Part shown: piece after piece, positions 47,586 to 56,985 of the stretch
How positions within the stretch are numbered: position 1 is the first letter of the stretch
How the letters are laid out: each line of letters starts with the position of its first letter
Source: Corynebacterium mycetoides
GTDB lineage: Bacteria > Actinomycetota > Actinomycetes > Mycobacteriales > Mycobacteriaceae
NCBI RefSeq assembly: GCF_900103625.1
Contig: NZ_LT629700.1
Location: 2,108,001-2,172,000, forward strand
Direction of reading: 5' to 3'
DNA length: 64,000 bases
Translations under genes and position numbers: made by a program
Notes under the pieces: model-generated
Databases searched by the model: none
Told to the model about the DNA's origin: nothing
Seen by the model: the letters and a program-made list of their open reading frames with translations, nothing else

Positions 47586-50500
47586 ACTAAACAGCGCCGC
47601 TGACTCGCCGCGGCCTGCGATGTCGCCGACCTTGCTGTCGAAGTACCTCGGGCAGGAGTACCCCCCGACGGACCAGCAATCGGACGTCATCGGCGCGGCG
47701 CCGGGGCCCCTCCTCGTCGTCGCCGGCGCGGGAGCGGGAAAGACCGAAACGATGGCGGCCCGGGTCGTCTGGCTCGTCGCCAACGGCTACGCCCGGCCCG
47801 AGGAGGTGCTCGGGCTGACATTTACCCGCAAGGCAGCGCAGGAGCTGGGCAAGCGGATCCGCAACCGGCTCGGCGTCCTCGCGGACAACGATTCCCTGCT
47901 GCGCCGGCTCGACCCCACGGGTGAATTAGCCGAATCCCTCCGCGTTGTCGCGCCGACGATTTCCACCTACGACGCCTACGCCGGCGACCTGGTCCGGGAA
48001 TACGGCCTGCTCGTTCCCGTCGAACCAGACGCCCGCCTGATCACGGACGCAGAGCTCCACGCGATTACCCGTGAGGTGGTGCTTGACTACCGCGGCCAGC
48101 TCGTGACCGCGTCGGGGAAGAACCCCGCGGTCTCCACCGTGATCTCGGACGTGCTGGGGCTCATGTCGTCCATGGGCAACTCGCTGGTGGAGCCCGCCTT
48201 CATCGAGGAGCAGTCCCACATCTTCCTCGCTGAGACGGAGTCCCTGCCGGGAAAGGGGGACCCTGCAAAATTCACCAACGAAATGGCGAAATGGCGGGAT
48301 GCGCAGGAGCTCCGGCGCAACTACCTGCCCATCCTCGAAGAGCTGGGCAAGCAGCTGCGCGCGCGGGGGGTTGTCACCTTCAACGAGCAGATGTCCGTGG
48401 CGGCGCAGCTCGCCCGCGACCATGCCATGGTCGGCGCATCCCAGCGCCAGCGCTTCCGGGTGGTCATGCTTGATGAGTACCAGGACACCTCCCACGCGCA
48501 GCGCATCCTTTTGCGGAGTCTGTTCGGCGAGAACCGGGACGCCGCTGGCGGCGCCGCGCATCCGCTGACCGTCACTGCCGTGGGCGACCCGATGCAGGCG
48601 ATCTACGGGTGGCGGGGGGCGACCGCCGAAAACCTCGCCGCGTTCGTGGAGGACTTTCCGTGCCCGGATGGTTCGACCGCCCCGAAGAGGCAGCTCACCA
48701 CATCGTGGCGCAACCCGCCCAACGTGCTGGACATGGCGAACCTGGTCTCCGATGCGCTCCTGGGCACGGGCCCCGCCCGAGCAGTGGCCGCGCTGAGCTC
48801 GCGGCCGCACGCGCCCATCGGCGACGTGCAGATCGCGTTTTTCGAGCATGAGCAGGAGGAAATCGACTTCGTCGCCGACGACCTCGCCCGTCAGTACGAG
48901 AACTCCCGGGAAACCGGGGAGATATTCAACGCCGCCGTCCTCGTGCGGGCAAACAGGACCTCCCCGGAGGTCGCCGAAGCCCTCGAGCTGCGCGGCGTTC
49001 CGTACGAGATCGTCGGGCTCGCGGGGCTTCTCGACGTCCCCGAGGTCGCCGACGTCGTCGCCGTCGCCTCCATGCTTGTCAACCCCGGCGACTCCGCCTC
49101 CGCACTGCGCATCCTGTCCGGCCCGGCCGTCGGCCTCGGGCTGAAAGATCTCAGCGCCCTCGCGCAGCGGGCGGGCAACCTGCGCGGAAGTGCTCGCTCC
49201 GAGGACACGGAAGACACCGGGCACGCAGATCTCACCGACCCGATGGAGCGGCTGCACAACCAGCTCGCCGAGGCCGTGGAGGAGGCGCAGAGGATCACCG
49301 CCGGGGCCGACGCCCCCGCCGGCTTGACGGATGCGGTGGCCGACCTCGGGGAGCCCGAACGCTACTCGGAGGAAGGGCTCGCCCGGATGCAGGCTGTGGC
49401 CTCCAAGCTCAGGTGGCTGCGCACGCACTCCCTGGGCAAGCGGCTCGCCGACGTGTTCGCGGACATCATTGACGTCTTCGGGATCCGCACGGAGGTGCTG
49501 GCGCGCCCCTCGTCGACAGGCACAGTGCACCTCGACCGCCTGCTGGAGGAGGTGTCTACCTATCCGGGTGCCAGCCTGAACGCGCTGCTGGAGTACTTCG
49601 AGCTGGCGCGCGACCACGAGGGCGGGTTGACGCCGGGAGCCGTGCCGGTCCGCGACGACCGTGTGCAAATCCTCACCGCCCACAAGGCCAAAGGGCTGGA
49701 GTGGGACACGGTCGCGGTGATCCGGGCCGACCGGCAGACGTACGCGTCGCGGAACTCGACATTCCTCACCCAGGCGAAATTGGTGCCCGACGAGGAGTTC
49801 GACGCCTTCGCGGATGCGGAGGACAGAACACAGTTCGCGAAGGCGGCCAACGGGTACATCAAAACCTCGGGAGCGAAGCTCGACGAGGAGTCCGCCCGAT
49901 TGTTCTACGTCGCGCTGACCCGTTCCGAGCGGAAACTCATTGTCACGGGCTCCGCCAAGAAACCGGGGCGCAAGAAGGTGGAGGAACCCTACGCACACCT
50001 CCTCGCGTTAAGAGACCTCGTGCCCGAGGACTGCGTGGCCCAGTGGTTCGAGGGTGACGGTGAGGGTGAGACGGAAGCCGACGCCGGCGCCGCCGTGCCA
50101 GCCAAGGAAGGCATATGGCCCCATCTGGCCGCCGATCCCCGCGACGCGGAAGCTGCCCAAGCGGTGGGCGCCGCGATGGCGGACCTGCCGGGGCTGTCGC
50201 AGGGAGAACTGTTCGAGCTGTGGGAGCGCGACACGACAGCGCTGATCGAGGAACACGACGCCGCCGCGAGCGCGGCCGTGCCCGTCGTGCTGCCCGGCGA
50301 GCTCACGGCATCCGACATCGTCGCGCTGAGCGCAGACCCCGAGCAGTTCGCCCGCCGCGCACGGCGCCCGGTCCCTTTCAAACCCAACGCGTACGCCAAG
50401 CGGGGAACGGCGTTCCACCAGTGGCTCGAAGAGTTCTACGGGGCGCGCCCGCTCCTGAGCGAGGACGAGCTCCCGGGCGCTGACGAAGCGGGCGTCGACA

Positions 50501-50895
50501 CGCAGACGCTCGCGCAGCTCAAGGCCAACTTCGAGGCGAGCCACTGGGCGAGCCGGACCCCCGCCTACGTCGAGCACCCCTTCGAGCTCGCGCTGGGCCA
50601 GTCCGTCGTGCGCGGGCGCATGGACGCGGTGTTCGAGGACGAGGACGGCTGGACGGTGGTGGACTGGAAGACGGGAACCAAACCTCCGCCCGCGCAGATG
50701 GAGAGCGCCAAACTCCAGCTCGCGGTGTACGCGGAGGCGTGGCGCCGCAGCGTCGGCGATGGCAAGGATGTGCGCGCTGTGTTCTTCTACGTCCGCAGCG
50801 GGGAGGATTACGCCCCCGCGAACCTGCCGGACGGAGCCGAGCTGGAAGCGCTGCTTCAGCAATCCGCCGCCGAGGGGATAGAGTTCGAGCAGTGA
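47578..50895 (+). CDS. adnB: AdnB subunit of the AdnAB helicase-nuclease
   Basis: The 1105-residue protein has an intact UvrD-type motor: Walker A AGAGAGKTETM (Lys55), FTRKAAQEL, DEYQDTSHAQ, GDPMQAIYGWRGA and the C-terminal RLFYVALTRSERKL. A RecB-type nuclease follows (GTAFHQWLEEF, GRMDAVFE, VVDWKTG). It is the driving motor of the pair. GTG 47578 follows an AAGGA site and overlaps adnA. The next gene starts inside or just after its stop. Confidence 0.93.
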   Translation: MSELNSAADSPRPAMSPTLLSKYLGQEYPPTDQQSDVIGAAPGPLLVVAGAGAGKTETMAARVVWLVANGYARPEEVLGLTFTRKAAQELGKRIRNRLGVLADNDSLLRRLDPTGELAESLRVVAPTISTYDAYAGDLVREYGLLVPVEPDARLITDAELHAITREVVLDYRGQLVTASGKNPAVSTVISDVLGLMSSMGNSLVEPAFIEEQSHIFLAETESLPGKGDPAKFTNEMAKWRDAQELRRNYLPILEELGKQLRARGVVTFNEQMSVAAQLARDHAMVGASQRQRFRVVMLDEYQDTSHAQRILLRSLFGENRDAAGGAAHPLTVTAVGDPMQAIYGWRGATAENLAAFVEDFPCPDGSTAPKRQLTTSWRNPPNVLDMANLVSDALLGTGPARAVAALSSRPHAPIGDVQIAFFEHEQEEIDFVADDLARQYENSRETGEIFNAAVLVRANRTSPEVAEALELRGVPYEIVGLAGLLDVPEVADVVAVASMLVNPGDSASALRILSGPAVGLGLKDLSALAQRAGNLRGSARSEDTEDTGHADLTDPMERLHNQLAEAVEEAQRITAGADAPAGLTDAVADLGEPERYSEEGLARMQAVASKLRWLRTHSLGKRLADVFADIIDVFGIRTEVLARPSSTGTVHLDRLLEEVSTYPGASLNALLEYFELARDHEGGLTPGAVPVRDDRVQILTAHKAKGLEWDTVAVIRADRQTYASRNSTFLTQAKLVPDEEFDAFADAEDRTQFAKAANGYIKTSGAKLDEESARLFYVALTRSERKLIVTGSAKKPGRKKVEEPYAHLLALRDLVPEDCVAQWFEGDGEGETEADAGAAVPAKEGIWPHLAADPRDAEAAQAVGAAMADLPGLSQGELFELWERDTTALIEEHDAAASAAVPVVLPGELTASDIVALSADPEQFARRARRPVPFKPNAYAKRGTAFHQWLEEFYGARPLLSEDELPGADEAGVDTQTLAQLKANFEASHWASRTPAYVEHPFELALGQSVVRGRMDAVFEDEDGWTVVDWKTGTKPPPAQMESAKLQLAVYAEAWRRSVGDGKDVRAVFFYVRSGEDYAPANLPDGAELEALLQQSAAEGIEFEQ

Positions 50896-50906
50896 GAAGC
50901 TTTCGC

Positions 50907-52007
50907 ATGAATCCCCTGGGGTCGAGGTGGCGCGACCAGTTCCGCGCCGACGCCGACGTCAGCAGCGCGCCCGTGCACACGTTGATCGACGTCGTGCGCA
51001 TTCCCAACGCCGAGCGCGCCACCCCGTGGGCCATCATGCTGCGCAGGTTTTTCTACGCCACCGTGCTCATTATCGCCGTGTCCGTGATTGTCTACCTCGA
51101 CCGGGACGGTTACTCCGAGGACCTGACGTTCATTGACGCGCTGTATTATGCTGCGGTCTCGCTGTCCACGACGGGCTACGGCGACATCACGCCCGTGACT
51201 CAGGGCGCGAGACTGATGAACATCTTCATCATCACGCCGATGCGCATCGCCTTCCTGATCCTGCTCGTCGGCACCACCTTGTCCGTCCTGACGGAGGACT
51301 CCCGCAAAACCCTTCAGATCCAGCAGTGGAGGAGAACCGTGCGCAACCACACCATCGTGATCGGCTACGGCACCAAGGGCCGCTCGGCGATCGACGCCCT
51401 GCTTGCCGACGGCGCGTCGCCGTCCACCATCGTCGTCGTCGACCAGGACGCCGGGGTCCTCGCGCAGGCGGAGAAGCGCGGACTGGTCACGGTGCACGGC
51501 AACGCGACGAAGTCCGACGTGCTCAAGATCGCGGGGGTGACCCGGGCCCGCTCCGTGGTGGTCGCGCCGTCGAGCGACGACACGGCCGTGCTGGTCACCC
51601 TCTCCGTCCGCGAGCTGGCGCCGAGCGCGATGATCGTCTCGTCCGTGCGCGAGAGCGAAAACCAGCATTTGCTTCTGCAGTCCGGCGCGGATTCGGTCGT
51701 GGTGTCGTCGGAAACCGCGGGGCGTCTGCTGGGCATTGCCACGGTCACTCCGCCGGTGGTGGCGATGATGGAGGACCTGCTCAGCCCCGACGAGGGCTTC
51801 GCCGTGGCGGAGCGCCCCATCGGCGACGACGAGGTCGGGGCGAACCCGCGCCACCTCGCCGACATCGTGCTGGGCGTCGTGCGTTCCGGTGAGCTGTACC
51901 GCATCGATTCGCCCGAGGCCGAGACCGTCGAGCCGGGCGACCGGCTCCTCTATGTGCGCCACACCCGCGAGGTGCACACCCGGACGGAGGTCGCCAATGA
52001 CAATTGA
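50907..52007 (+). CDS. Potassium channel with RCK (TrkA_N) domain
   Basis: The 366-residue protein has two membrane helices around a pore with the selectivity filter TTGYGD (88-93). A cytoplasmic Rossmann RCK domain (NHTIVIGYGTKGRSAIDALL; GLVTVHGNATKSDVLKIAGV) and a C-terminal TrkA_C-like part follow. It should conduct K+ gated by a nucleotide or ion. ATG 50907 has a GAGAAGC site; GTG 50892 overlapping adnB is possible. uvrD2 starts 11 bp before its stop, so it sits inside the repair operon. Confidence 0.9.
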   Translation: MNPLGSRWRDQFRADADVSSAPVHTLIDVVRIPNAERATPWAIMLRRFFYATVLIIAVSVIVYLDRDGYSEDLTFIDALYYAAVSLSTTGYGDITPVTQGARLMNIFIITPMRIAFLILLVGTTLSVLTEDSRKTLQIQQWRRTVRNHTIVIGYGTKGRSAIDALLADGASPSTIVVVDQDAGVLAQAEKRGLVTVHGNATKSDVLKIAGVTRARSVVVAPSSDDTAVLVTLSVRELAPSAMIVSSVRESENQHLLLQSGADSVVVSSETAGRLLGIATVTPPVVAMMEDLLSPDEGFAVAERPIGDDEVGANPRHLADIVLGVVRSGELYRIDSPEAETVEPGDRLLYVRHTREVHTRTEVANDN

Positions 52008-54045
52008 TCTCTCGCTTCTCGACGACGACCAGCGCATCGGCGCCACCGCCCCGCGCGGCCCCGTGTGCATTCTGGCGGGCGCGGGCACCGGCAAGACCCG
52101 CACCATCACCTACCGCATCGCCCACATGATCGACACGTCTGTGGTTTCACCCAACAAGGTTCTCGCGGTGACGTTTACCCAGCGGGCGGCGGGCGAGATG
52201 CGCGACCGCCTGCGCACCCTGGGCATCGGCGGCGTGCAGGCGCGCACCTTCCACTCCGCCGCGCTGCGCCAGCTGCGCTACTTCTGGCCGCAGATCGCCG
52301 GGGATTTGCCGTGGCGGATGCTGGACAACAAGTTTCCGCTGGTGGGACGAGCCGCGCGCGCCGCCGGGCTCGACACCGGTAAAGACATGGTGCGCGACCT
52401 GCTCGGCGAGATCGAGTGGGCGAAGGCGTCCGTCATCGGCGCCGACGACTACGCCGAGCGGGTAGCCGGCACGAAACGCACGCCTCCGGCGGACCCGGCA
52501 AAGGTGGCGCAGGTCTACCGCCTCTACGAGGAGGCGAAGACGAGCCCCGAGGGGATGCTCCTGGATTTCGACGACCTCCTGCTCCACGTCGCCGGCGCGC
52601 TGGAAAACGCCCCCGCGGTCGCGGAAGAGTTCCGCAGCCAGTACCAGACCTTCGTGGTGGACGAGTACCAGGACGTGACCCCTCTCCAGCAGCGCGTGCT
52701 CGAGGGGTGGCTGGGCCAGCGCGACGACCTCACGGTGGTGGGCGACGCGAACCAGACCATCTACTCTTTCACGGGCGCCACCCCCGACTACCTGCTCAAC
52801 TTCTCCCGCACGTACGATCACGCCACCGTTGTCAAGCTGCAGCGCGACTACCGCTCGACCCCGCAGGTCACGGATTTGGCGAACACCGTGATCTCCAAGG
52901 CGACGGGGCGCGCGGCCGGCACGCGCCTCGAGCTCAAGGGTATGCGCCCGCCTGGCCCCGCGCCCACGTTCGCCGCCCACGACGACGAGCCGACGGAGGC
53001 CCGCGAGGTGGCGCAGGCGATCCGCGGGCTTATCAGCGCCGGCGTGCCCGCACGCGAGATCGCCGTGCTCTACCGCATCAACGCCCAGTCCGCCGCGTTC
53101 GAAGCGGCGCTGGCGGACGCCGGCATCCTCTACCAGGTGCGGGGAGGGGAGGGGTTCTTCCACCGCGCGGAGATCCGGGAGGCCATCAACACGCTCATCG
53201 CCGCCGCCCGCCGGCAGGACTTGCCGGACGACCCGGTCGCCGTCGCGCGCGCGGCCTTCGCCCCGCTCGGCCTCACGCCGCGGGAGCCCGAGGGCGCCCA
53301 GGCCCGCGAGCGCTGGCAAACGCTGAGCGCGCTGGTGGATCTGATCGAGGAGATCGTGAACTCGAGGGAGGCCACGAACCTGCCCGACGTGCTGCGCTCG
53401 CTGCGCCAGCGGGCCGACGCGAAGCAGCCGCCGAGTGTGGACGGGGTCACACTCGCCAGCCTCCACGCGGCGAAGGGGCTCGAGTGGGACGCGGTGTTCC
53501 TCGTCGGGCTGGTGGAAAACACCCTTCCGATCTCGCACGCGATCAAGGCGGGCGACGCGCAGATCGAGGAGGAACGCCGTCTGTTCTACGTCGGCGTCAC
53601 CCGTGCCCGGGAGCACCTGCACATGTCGTGGTCGTTCGCCCGGCAGGAGGGCGGGCGCAAGTCGCGCACCCGCACCCGGTTCCTCGACGGCATCGCCCCG
53701 GAGCTCGAGGTGGAAAAATCCCCCGACCGCCTGAAGCGCGCGAAGAACTGCCGGGTGTGCGGAAATCCGCTGGACACCCCGGCGGAGAAATCCCTCGGAC
53801 GGCACGCGGACTGCGAACCGGAGTACAACGAGGACGCGTTTCTGGCGCTTAAGGCGTGGCGCCTGGACGTCGCGCGCGAGGCGGGCCACCCCGCCTACAT
53901 GGTGTTTTCCGACGCCACGCTGCTGGCCATCGCCGAGACGATGCCGTCGTCAGAGGCGGACCTCCTGGGGATCTCGGGGGTCGGGCCCGTCAAGGTGGAG
54001 AAGTTCGGCCACGGCGTGCTCAGTACACTGTCACCGTTTATGTAG
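51997..54045 (+). CDS. uvrD2: DNA helicase UvrD2 with HRDC domain
   Basis: The 682-residue SF1 helicase has Walker A AGAGTGKTR (Lys33), VDEYQDVTPLQQ, VVGDANQTIYSF and RRLFYVGVTRAREHL. A four-Cys zinc knuckle (CRVCG ... RHADCE) and a C-terminal HRDC domain (LKAWRLDVAREAGHPAYMVFSDATLLAIAE) complete the UvrD2 layout of Corynebacteriales. A GGAGG site at 51985-51990 fixes the ATG within the channel gene. UvrD2 is essential in mycobacteria. Confidence 0.95.
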   Translation: MTIDLSLLDDDQRIGATAPRGPVCILAGAGTGKTRTITYRIAHMIDTSVVSPNKVLAVTFTQRAAGEMRDRLRTLGIGGVQARTFHSAALRQLRYFWPQIAGDLPWRMLDNKFPLVGRAARAAGLDTGKDMVRDLLGEIEWAKASVIGADDYAERVAGTKRTPPADPAKVAQVYRLYEEAKTSPEGMLLDFDDLLLHVAGALENAPAVAEEFRSQYQTFVVDEYQDVTPLQQRVLEGWLGQRDDLTVVGDANQTIYSFTGATPDYLLNFSRTYDHATVVKLQRDYRSTPQVTDLANTVISKATGRAAGTRLELKGMRPPGPAPTFAAHDDEPTEAREVAQAIRGLISAGVPAREIAVLYRINAQSAAFEAALADAGILYQVRGGEGFFHRAEIREAINTLIAAARRQDLPDDPVAVARAAFAPLGLTPREPEGAQARERWQTLSALVDLIEEIVNSREATNLPDVLRSLRQRADAKQPPSVDGVTLASLHAAKGLEWDAVFLVGLVENTLPISHAIKAGDAQIEEERRLFYVGVTRAREHLHMSWSFARQEGGRKSRTRTRFLDGIAPELEVEKSPDRLKRAKNCRVCGNPLDTPAEKSLGRHADCEPEYNEDAFLALKAWRLDVAREAGHPAYMVFSDATLLAIAETMPSSEADLLGISGVGPVKVEKFGHGVLSTLSPFM

Positions 54046-54068
54046 GTCGCCGGGTAAGTAGTCGGTAG

Positions 54069-54932
54069 TCAGTAGCACACGGGGCATCCCTGGTGCGGGC
54101 CGAGCACCGTGCGGGCCAGGGGTGTGGGCCCGAACGGATCGGCCACCACCATCATCCCGCGCTCGGGCGGGGGAGCGGAAACGCCCGGAGGGTCGGGGAC
54201 CCCGCAGATCCGGCGCACGACCGTCGCCGCCGCGGCGGCGCCCGCGGCCACGACGACGGGATCGGTGCCGGGATCAGCGCTGGCCTGCCCGCCGGCGTGA
54301 TGCGCCACCACGTGCTCCCACTGGTCGTCGCGGTCGGCGTGGTACAGGTGGGCGCAGTACAGGCACGGGCCCGACCGTCCAGCGCCGACGGGCCCGATGT
54401 ACACGCGCGCGTCCACCGCGGAGACGGGCAGCATCGTCGAGCTCAAGTGCCGCGCGCTTTTCGCCAGGTCGCGGTACCGGTGGAGCTGGTCCACAAACAC
54501 GATCGGCATATGCGGGTCCACGGCGTGCAGCGTCCGTGCCGCTGGTTCAGTCGGCAGCGGAGTGCGCACGGAGATGTGGGCGGAGCGCAGGAGCGCCGAC
54601 AGAGCATCGGCGAGCGGGCCCCTGCCCATGAGCAGGACGCGCGGGGAGGAGTCGGCGACGACGATCCGGAAGGCCGCGAGGTCGTCAATGAGGGCGCGGG
54701 CGGCGGCGGGGTCCATGTCCGCGCCGGCGAGTGCGCCCAGGACCTCGCCGAGGGTGACCGGCGAAGTCAGGAGACTGAGCGCCGGCACGAGAGCGTCGGC
54801 AAGCGGCGTTTCGACGATCCCGCTGCGCGTGGCGTCAATGCCGAACTGCAGCACGCCGCGGCCACGCGCGAACACCCGCGCGCCGGGGGCGAAGCGGATG
54901 ACGGAGGCTGGGGTGAGCTGCACGCGCCCCAT
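54069..54932 (-). CDS. Orphan cyclodehydratase-like (TOMM leader-binding) protein
   Basis: The 287-residue protein has an N-terminal winged-helix-like segment resembling RiPP recognition elements of azoline cyclodehydratases (RGRGVLQFGIDATRSGIVETPL...[36 protein letters not shown]). A Rossmann/ThiF-like core follows (VLLMGRGPLADALSALL; MPIVFVDQLHRYRDL), and then two CxxC pairs (Cys190/193 and Cys283/286), a zinc site. No YcaO, no dehydrogenase and no precursor peptide gene are next to it. ATG 54932 is chosen from family length. Related genomes keep it in this place, so a housekeeping role is likely. Confidence 0.72.
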   Translation of the reverse strand: MGRVQLTPASVIRFAPGARVFARGRGVLQFGIDATRSGIVETPLADALVPALSLLTSPVTLGEVLGALAGADMDPAAARALIDDLAAFRIVVADSSPRVLLMGRGPLADALSALLRSAHISVRTPLPTEPAARTLHAVDPHMPIVFVDQLHRYRDLAKSARHLSSTMLPVSAVDARVYIGPVGAGRSGPCLYCAHLYHADRDDQWEHVVAHHAGGQASADPGTDPVVVAAGAAAAATVVRRICGVPDPPGVSAPPPERGMMVVADPFGPTPLARTVLGPHQGCPVCY

Positions 54933-54957
54933 TTCAACACAGCTACAATCGCCTGTC

Positions 54958-55467
54958 ATGCCACCCGAGAAGCCCGAGCACGCCGTGCGGGTGATCCGCT
55001 CGGCGCGTCGCACGCGCACCGTGCAGGCCCGGCTCGTCGGCGGAGTTGTCGAGGTGCGGATCCCCGCGAGTTTCAGCGCCCAGCAGGAGCGCGACGCCGT
55101 CGAGGAGATGCTCGCCCGCGTGCAACGCAAGACGTCGACGTCCCACCGCACGGACTCCGAGCTCACGGCACGCGCCGAGCGCCTCAACCGGGAGGTGCTC
55201 GCCGGGCGGGCTCGCTTCTCGACGATCCGGTGGTCCAGCAGGCAGAACCTCCGCTGGGGGTCCTGCACCGTCGGCACGGGCGAGATCCGCATCAGCGACC
55301 GGCTCAAGCAGGTGCCGGATTATGTCGTGGACGCGGTGATCGTCCACGAGCTCGCCCACACTATCGTCGCGGAGCACTCCCCGCAGTTCTGGGAGCTGGC
55401 CGACCAGGCCCCGCAGGCCGAGCGCGCCAAGGGCTACCTAGAGGCGTACCAGCGCTTCGGGCGGTAG
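54958..55467 (+). CDS. YgjP-type metallopeptidase (DUF45/M48)
   Basis: The 169-residue protein has the zincin site VIVHELAHTIVAEHSPQFWEL (first His at residue 130) and the upstream RWSSRQNLRWGSCT pattern of YgjP/DUF45 proteins. -10 TACAAT (54944-54949) ends 8 nt before the ATG, divergent from the TOMM-like gene. Substrate not known. The stop is 3 bp from the end of the convergent DUF2342 gene. Confidence 0.85.
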   Translation: MPPEKPEHAVRVIRSARRTRTVQARLVGGVVEVRIPASFSAQQERDAVEEMLARVQRKTSTSHRTDSELTARAERLNREVLAGRARFSTIRWSSRQNLRWGSCTVGTGEIRISDRLKQVPDYVVDAVIVHELAHTIVAEHSPQFWELADQAPQAERAKGYLEAYQRFGR

Positions 55468-55470
55468 GCG

Positions 55471-56868
55471 CTACTCGTCCTCGGAGTCGTCCCCGTCGTC
55501 TTGGGAACGCAGTTCCTCCTCCAGCTTCGCCAGCTCCTCGTCGAAGTCGGTGTCGGTGGAGTCGTCGAGAAGCGTGTCGATGAATGCGGCGGGGTTGTCC
55601 AGGTGCTCGGCGGTGGGGAGGAAGTCGGGGTGATCCCACACGTGGTCGCGGCGCTCCTGCCCGACGGCGTTATCGGCGCGGCGCCACAGCTCGGCCGCCT
55701 CGCGCACCTTTGGCGCCGAGAGCTCGATGCCGACGATGGTGGCAAACGCCTGCTCGGCAGACCCGCCAGTGGCGCGGCGGCGCGCCCACGCCTCGGCCAG
55801 CTGAGGTGTCGACGGGATGCGCTCGCCCAGCGCCTGCTCGACCACGACGTCGACCCAGCCCTCGACGAGCGCGATCAGCGTTTCGAGCCGGGAGGTGGCG
55901 AGCTCGTTGCGGGAGGTCACGCGCGGGGAGAGGTCCATGCCCTGGAGCTGCCCGAGCTTCTCCTGAATCTGCTGCGGGTCGCCCGACTCGAGGTCGAGGC
56001 TGCGGGCGATCTCCTCGATGTGGGAGGTGTCGATCTCGAGACCGGCCGCGTACTCCTCGACGGACGACACGAGGCGCTCGACGAGCCACGGCACGTGCGT
56101 GAACAGCCGCTGGCGGGCGGCCTCGCGGGCGGCGATGTAGACCAGCACCTCCTGGCTGGGCACCCCGAGACCGTTGGAGATGGACGCGGCGTTCTTCGGC
56201 AGGATGGCCGCGGTACTGGAGGGGGCGACGGGCAGGCCGAAATCGGTGCCGGTGAGCGCCTGCTGTGCTAAATCCCCGAGCGCGTGGCCCAGCCGCATGC
56301 CGAAGTTCATGGAGTTCATGGAGTTCATCATCCCGGCAAGCGGACCCATCATCTCGCGTGCCTGTTCGGGCATGGAGTCCAGCTGCGCCCGGTTCATGTG
56401 CTCCGCAACGGGATTGACCAGTCGCTTCCACATCGGCATGGTGTTTAACAGCCAGTCCTCCGCGTTCCATGCCACGGCCCGGGCAGAGGAGGCCGGCAGC
56501 GCGGTGGCGTTGTCAATCCACAGGTCGGCCAGGCGCAGCGATTCGGTGACGGCGGTGGTGTCGGTGGACGGCACCGGCGAGGTGTCCTTGATGCGCTGAC
56601 GCGCCACGCGCAGAGCGAGATCGAAGTTCACGGCCTCGCCTTCGGGGCGGTTGTTAAAGCTCGTGCCCATGCCGGAGAGCATCTGGCCGAACTGGTTGAG
56701 GATGTCGCCCAGGTTGCCCGGATTACTGTTGCCCGCGCCGCCGAAGTTGAAGCCGAAAGCTGCGAACGGGTTGTTTTCGTTGCCGGACCCATTGCCGTCC
56801 GACTTGTTCTCGTTATTCTCGTCGTCCGGGTCGTTGTTGGGAAAGGAGAAACCGAATCCGTTGCTCAT
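55471..56868 (-). CDS. DUF2342 zinc-dependent metalloprotease-like protein
   Basis: The 465-residue protein has an acidic Asn/Gly-rich N-terminus (residues 1-60) and the DUF2342 core (Rv3195-like) with LVYIAAREAARQRLFTHVPWL. The family is annotated as zinc-dependent metalloproteases or F420-associated proteins. The first histidine of the usual HxxxH-like helix seems to be Arg here, so activity is unsure. -10 TAGTGT (56880-56875) ends 6 nt before the ATG, divergent from the PDZ protease gene. Confidence 0.8.
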   Translation of the reverse strand: MSNGFGFSFPNNDPDDENNENKSDGNGSGNENNPFAAFGFNFGGAGNSNPGNLGDILNQFGQMLSGMGTSFNNRPEGEAVNFDLALRVARQRIKDTSPVPSTDTTAVTESLRLADLWIDNATALPASSARAVAWNAEDWLLNTMPMWKRLVNPVAEHMNRAQLDSMPEQAREMMGPLAGMMNSMNSMNFGMRLGHALGDLAQQALTGTDFGLPVAPSSTAAILPKNAASISNGLGVPSQEVLVYIAAREAARQRLFTHVPWLVERLVSSVEEYAAGLEIDTSHIEEIARSLDLESGDPQQIQEKLGQLQGMDLSPRVTSRNELATSRLETLIALVEGWVDVVVEQALGERIPSTPQLAEAWARRRATGGSAEQAFATIVGIELSAPKVREAAELWRRADNAVGQERRDHVWDHPDFLPTAEHLDNPAAFIDTLLDDSTDTDFDEELAKLEEELRSQDDGDDSEDE

Positions 56869-56985
56869 ACGACCACACTACCGTCGCCCAAATGGAACGG
56901 GGCGGCCTTAACCGAACGCTGTCAGCGAACGCCGTGAGCCAACGCCTGGGGGCGCCGCCCGGCCGCTGGGATAAGATGTTGCCCC

